Source: Cyclobacteriaceae bacterium
GTDB taxonomy: Bacteria; Bacteroidota; Bacteroidia; Cytophagales; Cyclobacteriaceae
Direction: 5' to 3'
Assembly: GCA_019751475.1 (NCBI GenBank)
Contig: JAIENH010000379.1
Coordinates: forward strand, 1-7,729
DNA: 7,729 nucleotides
This document shows positions 1 to 5,690 of the stretch, in pieces. Numbering within the stretch: position 1 is the first letter of the stretch; every line of letters begins with the position of its first letter. The translations under genes and the position numbers were made by a program. The notes under the pieces are model-generated. The model was not told the origin of the DNA. It did not search any database and saw only the letters and a program-made list of their open reading frames with translations.

Positions 1-1959
1 ACGGGGGGCAAGCGTTTGCGGCAAAGCGGAACCGACCCCCAGACCGGTGTAAGAGCCCCGAATGGTATTCTGGCCGCGTTTCCATTTTGGAATAATTTCT
101 GGGATGTAAACTCCTATCCTTACAAAGATGCAAACGGAGACAAAGTGTGGTTTCCCAATGGGACCACTCACCCCCAATGGACTGTTAACGAAGAAGGTGA
201 AACCTGGCGGGTAAACCGGCTCATCAGTAGCGTTAAGTTTGATGTGAAAGCCACCGATTGGTTGAAGTTAAGTTGGAACGTAGGGATTGACACCTATAGC
301 GATGCCCGGACTGCCGCGCGGCCAATAGGGTCAGCAGAAAGTCCGGATGTAAAAGGAGATATAAATGAATTCCGGTTGACAAGCAGTGATATAACAAGCG
401 ATTTTATTGCATCCGGAAATGTAAAGCTGAACAGCAAATTAGATGTTAGTTATCTGGTTGGAAACAATGTTTACAGGTGGAATCAAAACGGTATAAACAG
501 TAGGGGTGTCACTTTTGTGCTAAGAGATTTCCTTGATATTTCAAATACCGTTACCCAGAGTGTCACGCGCAATGATAATGGGAAAATGCTTATAGGCGCT
601 TATGGCGATTTAACATTCGGATACAACCACATGTTATATTTGGGGTTAACAGGCCGTAACGACTGGTCATCTACCTTACCAAAGAACAATAACAGCTTCT
701 TTTATCCCTCTGCCAACGTGGGCTTCATAGCTTCTGAACTGATAAAAAACAATTGGCTTTCATTTTTAAAATTGAGGATGTCTTTGGCCAGAGGTGCAAA
801 CGATGCGCCCACGCAGAGCCTCAATAATATTTACTTAAAAAGTAATCCGAATGTTTTTGGAATGCCCCGCTTTTCACAAAGCACACTTTTAAGAAACCCT
901 AACTTGCGCCCGGAGCGGACATCCGAAACTGAAGTGGGATTTGAGTCTTCTTTTCTTAACAATCTGATTGGCCTTGATTTTTCGTATTACTCACGCTTCA
1001 GCGAAGACCAGATTATCCAGGTGCCAGTTTCATCGGCCACGGGGTATGTTTATAAATTAGACAACCTCGGATCGGTAAGTAACAAAGGTATTGAGATGAC
1101 TCTGTCCGTTAACAATCCGGTAAAAGTAAGTGGGCTAGTCTGGAACACCTACTTCAACTTTTACAGAAACCGCGGCAGAGTTGAAAAAATTGCTGATGGC
1201 CGTGATCTGGTAATTTTAGGCTCAGGCACCGAAAATTGGGCCCAAGCATTGGTCGTTGCAAAAGTTGGTGAGCAGTTGGGTGCCCTTTACGACTATCCCT
1301 ATAAGCGGTACGGGGTTTCTGAAAACGATCCCAATTACCTAAACGCACCCATCGTGGTAGATGCCAATGGCCAGCCATTGCGCAATAATCAGCGGGTCAT
1401 TATGGGCAATGTAAATCCTGACTGGATATTGGGAATATCGTCAAGCCTTGCCTACAAAGGAGTTAAGTTTGGCTTTACACTGGAGCGCAGACAAGGCGGG
1501 AATGTAGTGAATGGATATGGCGCCCAACTTGTTTACTCCGGTCTGGCGAAGATCACAGAGCAAAGATATTACTCAGCCAGTGATGCCTATGCCAATGCCA
1601 CCCGTAACTGGGGCGGAGTATTTGCCAATGGCACCCCCAATAATCTTGCGGCACCGCTAACGCCTGCATTTTGGCAAAATACGTATCGAAGAGTAGGTGA
1701 AAATAATATCGAAGATGCCTCTTGGTGGAGATTACGCAATATCTACCTGGGTTATTCATTCCCGAAAGCGTGGCTTAACCGCCTTTTGATCCAGGAGTTT
1801 GAAATAACGTTCACCGCTCGAAATGCTTGGTTAAGTACATCTTATTCGGGCAACGATCCGGAACTAAGTGCGAACGGTGTTGGCAATATTCAGGGGTTCG
1901 ATGACTTTGTTTTTCCCAATACCAAGTCGTTTGAAATAGGCGCGCGCGTCAAATTTTAG
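1..1959 (+). CDS. SusC/RagA family TonB-linked outer-membrane protein, C-terminal part (5' end outside window)
   Basis: The frame is open from base 1 to a TAG at 1957-1959, giving 652 codons. The family usually has about 1000 residues or more, so the signal peptide, carboxypeptidase-like domain and plug lie left of the window; the TTG at 16 is only the first possible start codon in the visible part. What is seen is the late beta-barrel. It shows GRNDWSSTLP followed by FFYPSANVGF near 650-725, LRPERTSETEVGFE near 904-945, NKGIEMTLS near 1082-1108, WWRLRNIYLGYSFP near 1723-1764, and a final strand ending in Phe (ARVKF), as expected for Omp85-assembled barrels. Known family role: TonB-driven import of glycans, peptides or other nutrients across the outer membrane with a SusD lipoprotein as lid. 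The SusD-like gene begins 64 bp downstream, so the two are almost certainly one operon. The substrate cannot be inferred. Confidence 0.95.
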   Translation, partial: TGGKRLRQSGTDPQTGVRAPNGILAAFPFWNNFWDVNSYPYKDANGDKVWFPNGTTHPQWTVNEEGETWRVNRLISSVKFDVKATDWLKLSWNVGIDTYSDARTAARPIGSAESPDVKGDINEFRLTSSDITSDFIASGNVKLNSKLDVSYLVGNNVYRWNQNGINSRGVTFVLRDFLDISNTVTQSVTRNDNGKMLIGAYGDLTFGYNHMLYLGLTGRNDWSSTLPKNNNSFFYPSANVGFIASELIKNNWLSFLKLRMSLARGANDAPTQSLNNIYLKSNPNVFGMPRFSQSTLLRNPNLRPERTSETEVGFESSFLNNLIGLDFSYYSRFSEDQIIQVPVSSATGYVYKLDNLGSVSNKGIEMTLSVNNPVKVSGLVWNTYFNFYRNRGRVEKIADGRDLVILGSGTENWAQALVVAKVGEQLGALYDYPYKRYGVSENDPNYLNAPIVVDANGQPLRNNQRVIMGNVNPDWILGISSSLAYKGVKFGFTLERRQGGNVVNGYGAQLVYSGLAKITEQRYYSASDAYANATRNWGGVFANGTPNNLAAPLTPAFWQNTYRRVGENNIEDASWWRLRNIYLGYSFPKAWLNRLLIQEFEITFTARNAWLSTSYSGNDPELSANGVGNIQGFDDFVFPNTKSFEIGARVKF

Positions 1960-2023
1960 CTCTAAAGAAAAACCCTGATGTGAATATCGATTGATAGAAA
2001 TATTCAAACTAAATCTTTTACAG

Positions 2024-3460
2024 ATGAAAAATTTATCATTAAAGACGTTTTTTATACTCGCTGGAATGTTTGTAAACGTAAGTTGCGATCAGACATTTGA
2101 GGAGATCAACAAGAGCAAGAACAGCCCCGAAAATGCGACCGTCAATGTGCTTCTTCCTGCGGCCATTTATGCCCAACTGGATAATTTTGGCGGACGAAGG
2201 GAAGGATTCATGGGTACGTTCACGCAGCATTTTGCCGGCTATTATACCTCTGGTGTGAATGCAGACCAATATGTAATTGACAATAACAGCTTTAGTTTTT
2301 TATTTAATGGTTTGTATTCGGGACCCTTGAATTCATACAAGGATATTATTGCCCGGGCGGAGAAGGAAGGATCATGGCACTACGTTGGAGTAGCAAAAAT
2401 TTTAACGGCTCTTGCGTTAGGAACACTTACCGATGTTTATGGAGAAATCCCATGGAAGGAAGCACTCAACCCCAACAACGTATTCCCGGCTTACGACAGT
2501 CAGGAATTTATCTACACCGAAATCCAACGCCTTCTTTCAGAGGCAATTACTGACATGGGCAAAAACTCATTCCGTTCGCTGGCTGATGGCGACTTCTTGC
2601 GCAATGGTAATGTTGATGCCTGGATTGCCACTGCCTATTTATTGAAGGCACGGTATGCCAACCATTTGAGTAAAATAGACCCCACGGGTAGTGCAACCCA
2701 GGCCTTGTTACACGTAGATGCAGCTAAAGCCGCAGGCATCAGTTCAACCACCGATTTAAAAATGAGATACGAGGGTACTTCTGAAATTTCGAACAGGTGG
2801 TATCTTTTGTGGCAGGATCCAGCCATTGTTGCCTCAAAAAATTTATTGGATAAACAAGTGGCGCAGGGTGACCCTCGATTGGAATCGTACTGGTCACCAA
2901 ATGACTCTCAAACGGGCACAATTATTGGCTTTGTGGGTAAATTAAATGGCACAGGGGCCAATGAGCCAATTTCAGCAGTAGGCCCCGAGGGATGGTACGG
3001 AAAGCCCAACTCCGACCATATGGTGGCAACCTATTTTGAATTGCTTTTTATTGAAGCGGAGGCCGCATTCAGGCTCGGCAATTTGCCCAGAGCAGCAGCG
3101 GCTCTAAACGCAGCCGTGAAAGAGCAAATAGAACTTGTCGTTAATGATAAGGCCGATCCAAGAATAGCTACTTACCTCTCCACTTATGCCAGCGAAACGG
3201 CCGCGACAATCTCAGTAGAAAAAATAATGACTGAAAAGTGGAAGGCAATGTTTACCATGGAAGAGGAAACCTGGACAGATATGAGAAGGCATGACTTCAA
3301 ATACCCAAACTGGATCACCATTCCAAAGAAAGATGATGGTACGCAAGTCGCTTCGGAGTTTATACGAAGACTGCTTTACCCTCAGGATGAACTGGATAAA
3401 AATCCTCAAAAGGTGCCTAAAGTGACGGGGATTTTCGCAAGGCTGTGGTGGGATAAATAA
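2024..3460 (+). CDS. SusD/RagB family nutrient-binding outer-membrane lipoprotein (SusD-like_2 type)
   Basis: This is a 478-aa protein that would sit on the cell surface as the substrate-binding lid of the upstream SusC porin. The ATG at 2024 is chosen because it gives a lipoprotein signal peptide: basic start MKNLSLK, hydrophobic residues 8-19 and Cys21 as lipid anchor. An in-frame TTG at 1991 would add 11 residues in front and spoil it. Residues before the cysteine are N-V-S, so position -3 of the lipobox is unusual, and the cysteine is followed by D-Q. Family signatures are the early INKSKNSPENA / LLPAAIYAQ block (28-51), LTDVYGEIPWKEA (135-147), the PAYDSQEFIYTEIQRLL helix (155-171), EKWKAMFTMEEETWTDMRR near 404-422, and RRLLYPQDELDKNP close to the C-terminus. 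There is no Shine-Dalgarno sequence, as is normal in Bacteroidota. It probably shares the SusC transcript and ends at the terminator 75 bp downstream. Confidence 0.94.
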   Translation: MKNLSLKTFFILAGMFVNVSCDQTFEEINKSKNSPENATVNVLLPAAIYAQLDNFGGRREGFMGTFTQHFAGYYTSGVNADQYVIDNNSFSFLFNGLYSGPLNSYKDIIARAEKEGSWHYVGVAKILTALALGTLTDVYGEIPWKEALNPNNVFPAYDSQEFIYTEIQRLLSEAITDMGKNSFRSLADGDFLRNGNVDAWIATAYLLKARYANHLSKIDPTGSATQALLHVDAAKAAGISSTTDLKMRYEGTSEISNRWYLLWQDPAIVASKNLLDKQVAQGDPRLESYWSPNDSQTGTIIGFVGKLNGTGANEPISAVGPEGWYGKPNSDHMVATYFELLFIEAEAAFRLGNLPRAAAALNAAVKEQIELVVNDKADPRIATYLSTYASETAATISVEKIMTEKWKAMFTMEEETWTDMRRHDFKYPNWITIPKKDDGTQVASEFIRRLLYPQDELDKNPQKVPKVTGIFARLWWDK

Positions 3461-3535
3461 ATTCAGAGCGAAAACAAGATTTGGTGATTATTACTCAGCT
3501 TTGTTTCCAAAGGAATGGGTAAACGAAATAAAAGA

Positions 3536-3574
3536 GGAAACCGATGAACTTTTCGGTTTCCCTTTTTATTTTTT
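3536..3574. terminator. Intrinsic terminator after the susC/susD-like pair
   Basis: A perfect 9-bp stem, GGAAACCGA (3536-3544) with TCGGTTTCC (3553-3561), encloses an 8-nt loop and is followed by a T-rich run (3563-3574, one A inside). The left side is preceded by A-rich sequence, so it could also work on the opposite strand. It separates the nutrient uptake unit from the metal efflux locus. Confidence 0.85.
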
Positions 3575-3668
3575 GCACATCCAGAAGGATGTCTGCTTAA
3601 CTCAAGTTCCCCTCTGCACTTGAACCTCGGAATCCTACTTTTTAAGCTAAAAACAACAACTGCTTCGA

Positions 3669-3700
3669 AATTCTGTAACTCTTTACCAGAATTATGTAAC
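3669..3700 (+). promoter_or_regulatory. Direct-repeat operator candidate upstream of the HYC_CC_PP-like gene
   Basis: Two copies of an 11-bp sequence, AATTCTGTAAC (3669-3679) and AATTATGTAAC (3690-3700), differ at one base and start exactly 21 bp apart, two turns of the helix. They end about 23 bp before the -7-like element at 3723-3730. This layout suits an activator that binds tandem half-sites, such as an AraC-type protein. No regulator gene is in the window, so the factor is unknown. Confidence 0.4.
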
Positions 3701-3722
3701 AACGAAGTCTGTAGAATTCTCG

Positions 3723-3730
3723 TATATTTG
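3723..3730 (+). promoter_or_regulatory. Candidate Bacteroidota -7 promoter element for the HYC_CC_PP-like gene
   Basis: TATATTTG matches the Bacteroidota -7 consensus TAnnTTTG completely. I see no convincing TTG or TTTG -33 element at the usual distance upstream, which would fit an activator-dependent promoter. Transcription would begin only a few bases before the assigned TTG start codon at 3738, so the mRNA would have almost no leader. Confidence 0.5.
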
Positions 3731-3737
3731 CTTGCTG

Positions 3738-4163
3738 TTGAAAACTACACGAAAAATATTGGCAGGGTCACTAGCCCTCTTTGTTCTGGTTTCCGTAATC
3801 AGTCATTCCATCAGTTTTCACTTTTGTGGAGGCGAGGTACAAAGCATGTCAATTTTTGGTGCTGCGCAACAGTGCGAGAAGCATAACAATGCTTGCGATC
3901 ATCGCGGAAGCATAAGCCACACGTCCATCAATCACAAAGGATGCTGCGAAGATGCAACCTTTAAAATTGATTCGGAGGAATATACATATGAGGCATACGA
4001 CAAAATATCCATTGAAAGTTATCAACACATTTTTCTTCCGGTTGCTGATGTAGCTCTGGAATTCAATCGCATTGTAAGTTTAGCCGATACTCATTTCTTA
4101 CACTACAGGCCACCTATCATAGAGCGAGATATTCACATACTCGTTCAGTCATTCCTTATCTGA
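3738..4163 (+). CDS. HYC_CC_PP family small exported protein (putative metal-binding, copper locus)
   Basis: This is a protein of about 141 aa whose function is not established. It has a basic N-terminus (KTTRK), a hydrophobic segment at 8-22 that acts as signal peptide or membrane anchor, and then the three landmarks of the family. These are H-F-C-G-G at 28-32 (Phe replaces the usual Tyr), C-C at 69-70, and P-P at 125-126 within YRPPIIERDIHILVQSFLI at the C-terminus. Between the first two landmarks lie Cys46, Cys53 and His49, 55, 61 and 66, a plausible soft-metal binding cluster in the periplasm (inference). No ATG exists before the signal peptide. TTG at 3738 gives the family-like start M-K-T-T-R-K; TTG at 3732 would add two residues. 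The gene lies 137 bp upstream of the CusA genes, on the same strand. In my knowledge of Bacteroidota genomes such proteins often sit beside heavy-metal RND genes. Confidence 0.82.
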   Translation: MKTTRKILAGSLALFVLVSVISHSISFHFCGGEVQSMSIFGAAQQCEKHNNACDHRGSISHTSINHKGCCEDATFKIDSEEYTYEAYDKISIESYQHIFLPVADVALEFNRIVSLADTHFLHYRPPIIERDIHILVQSFLI

Positions 4164-4181
4164 TTTCATTTTTTTAGGAGC

Positions 4182-4224
4182 AGTGTGCTTTTCTTAGTAA
4201 AGGAAAAGCGCGTTCGTATTTTTT
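4182..4224 (+). terminator. Terminator-like hairpin between the HYC_CC_PP-like gene and cusA
   Basis: A stem formed by 4182-4195 and 4201-4214, with a core GCTTTTC / GAAAAGC and several G-T pairs, closes a 5-nt loop. Four bases after the stem comes a run of six T (4219-4224). It could end or weaken transcription coming from the upstream gene. An outer 8-bp stem, AGGAGCAG (4176-4183) with CTGCTCCT (4244-4251), surrounds it, so the whole spacer RNA can fold into a larger structure. Confidence 0.5.
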
Positions 4225-4260
4225 AGCGTTCTGCTTAAAATTTCTGCTCCTCCCAATCCC

Positions 4261-4291
4261 TTTGTTAGACTAGTCACTATTTATATATTTT
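4261..4291 (+). promoter_or_regulatory. Candidate Bacteroidota promoter for cusA
   Basis: TTTG (4261-4264) is followed after 19 bp by TATATTTT (4284-4291), seven of eight matches to the -7 consensus TAnnTTTG, at the spacing reported for Bacteroides promoters. An 8-bp palindrome GACTAGTC (4268-4275) sits between the two elements and might be an operator. The region is very A/T-rich, so a chance match is possible. The start codon at 4301 is only about 9 bp beyond the -7 box, so a leader would be very short. Confidence 0.4.
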
Positions 4292-4300
4292 CTATTTCAA

Positions 4301-5593
4301 ATGATTGAAAAACTCATTTCATACTCAATTCACAATCGCTTTGTTATTCTGCTGATCGCAGCGGGGTTGTTCGGGTGGGGCCTGCACTCGGTGCAGGTGA
4401 ATAAGATTGACGCCATACCCGATCTTTCAGAAAACCAGGTGATCGTCTTCACTGAATGGATGGGCCGAAGCCCCCAGATCATGGAAGACCAGGTAACCTA
4501 TCCATTAGTTACCAACCTGCAGGCCTTGCCCCGCATAAAATATGTGAGAGGCACTTCGATGTTCGGGATGAGCTTTGTGTACGTCATCTTCGAAGATGAT
4601 GTGGATGTGTATTGGGCACGGCAACGGGTGCTGGAGCGATTAAACTATGCTTCGCGATTATTGCCGGAAGGCGTAGTGCCGACCATCGGGCCCGATGGAA
4701 CCGGTGTGGGCCATATTCTGTGGTACACACTTGAAGCCCCTGGGATGGACCTTGGCGAGCAACGCGCCATTCAGGATTGGTATGTGAAATTCGGTTTGCA
4801 AAATGTGCCGGGCGTTGCCGAAGTGGCTTCGTTCGGGGGATTTGAAAAGCAATACCAGGTTACGGTCAATCCCAATAAACTTACCTACTACGGACTTTCT
4901 ATCCCGCAGGTGATCCAAGCCGTTCGCTCAAACAACAACGAAGCAGGCGGTAGAAAATTTGAAGTAAACGATATCGGTTATGTCATTAAAACAACGGGGT
5001 ATATCAAGAATGTGGAGGCCATTGAAATGATACCTCTAAAGACCGTGAATTCAATTCCAGTAACCATCAAAGATGTGGCAACGGTGCAAATGACCGGGCA
5101 ATTGAGGCTTGGCATCTTCGATGTGAGCGGAGAAGGTGAAGCCGTGGGAGGCATTGTGGTAATGCGCTATGGAGAAAATGCAGATGAGGTGATCAAAAAA
5201 GTGAAAAAGAAAATGGAAGAAGTGGCGAAAGGATTTCCGGAGGGGATGAAGTTCAATCTGGCTTATGACCGAAGTGAGTTAATCGAAGAATCGGTGTCTT
5301 CTATCAAAAAGACACTGATCGAGGAAATGATCGTTGTTTCATTGGTCGTGATCATTTTTCTGTTTCACTGGCGAAGTGCGTTAAGTATAATCATTCAAAT
5401 ACCGATCACCATCGCCACAGCTTTCATTTTACTAAACGCTTTTAACATCTCCTCCAATATTATGTCGCTTACGGGCGTTGCCCTGGCCATCGGGGTGATT
5501 GTTGACAACGGTATCATCATGTCTGAAAATGCGTACAAACATCTTTCTCAGCGCTATGCCGAAGTGATGGCCAAGAAATCCGGTAACTCTTAA
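4301..5593 (+). CDS. cusA: CusA-type copper/silver RND efflux pump, N-terminal half (TM1-TM4)
   Basis: This 430-aa protein matches only the N-terminal part of CusA, the inner-membrane proton/metal antiporter of the CusCBA pump (E. coli CusA has 1047 aa). The start MIEKLISYSIHNRF is the usual CusA beginning. TM1 (about 13-32) is followed by the periplasmic porter with DAIPDLSENQVIVFTEW and EDQVTYPL, then VYVIFEDDVDVYWARQRVLERL. TM2-TM4 span about 343-410. By alignment from memory, Asp402 matches proton-relay Asp405 of CusA, and Met388 and Met407 match the transport methionines 391 and 410; Ile400 replaces Met403. After TM4 the chain runs 20-odd residues into the cytoplasmic loop (ENAYKHLSQRYAEVMAKKSGNS) and stops at TAA. 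The rest of the pump is encoded from 5691 in another frame. It may be a true subunit of a two-chain pump or half of a broken gene. Confidence 0.9.
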   Translation: MIEKLISYSIHNRFVILLIAAGLFGWGLHSVQVNKIDAIPDLSENQVIVFTEWMGRSPQIMEDQVTYPLVTNLQALPRIKYVRGTSMFGMSFVYVIFEDDVDVYWARQRVLERLNYASRLLPEGVVPTIGPDGTGVGHILWYTLEAPGMDLGEQRAIQDWYVKFGLQNVPGVAEVASFGGFEKQYQVTVNPNKLTYYGLSIPQVIQAVRSNNNEAGGRKFEVNDIGYVIKTTGYIKNVEAIEMIPLKTVNSIPVTIKDVATVQMTGQLRLGIFDVSGEGEAVGGIVVMRYGENADEVIKKVKKKMEEVAKGFPEGMKFNLAYDRSELIEESVSSIKKTLIEEMIVVSLVVIIFLFHWRSALSIIIQIPITIATAFILLNAFNISSNIMSLTGVALAIGVIVDNGIIMSENAYKHLSQRYAEVMAKKSGNS

Positions 5594-5603
5594 AATAACT
5601 CCA

Positions 5604-5662
5604 ATGAAATGGCCCTGCACGAAGTCCACCCAAAGACATGATAATCAGTCTGGCCATTCCAT
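5604..5662. repeat. Inverted repeat inside the gap between the two cusA halves
   Basis: ATGAAATGGCC (5604-5614) pairs with GGCCATTCCAT (5652-5662) in 10 of 11 positions, with a GC-rich core and a 37-nt loop. No T run follows, so it is not an intrinsic terminator. It occupies most of the 97-bp non-coding gap. It could be an RNA structure between the two cistrons or the trace of a small insertion. Confidence 0.55.
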
Positions 5663-5690
5663 GTGACCATAAAAAAACAATTATTAACAC

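Noticed and set aside
1991..2023. Upstream TTG start for the SusD-like gene
   Set aside because: It adds 11 residues before a good lipoprotein signal peptide that starts at ATG 2024. The added residues would spoil the signal.
3577..3592. Short hairpin ACATCC - AGAA - GGATGT
   Set aside because: It has only six base pairs, no T run after it, and lies just past a strong terminator. Nothing supports a separate function.
3602..3623. TCAAGT - 10 bp - ACTTGA inverted repeat as an operator
   Set aside because: Six-base arms with a 10-bp spacer are expected by chance in a spacer of this size, and it lies about 100 bp before the -7 box. I see no second copy.
3463..3702. Minus-strand open frame of 79 codons in the spacer after the SusD-like gene
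   Set aside because: It crosses the intrinsic terminator, has no recognisable domain and no promoter, and its sequence looks like translated non-coding DNA.
3620..3886. Plus-strand open frame of 88 codons overlapping the HYC_CC_PP-like gene
   Set aside because: It overlaps the clearly family-like frame and runs across its promoter, with no protein-like composition or signal peptide.
4658..4918. Minus-strand open frames inside the cusA, susC and susD coding regions
   Set aside because: They lie opposite well-conserved coding sequence and show no family features; they are shadows of the real genes.
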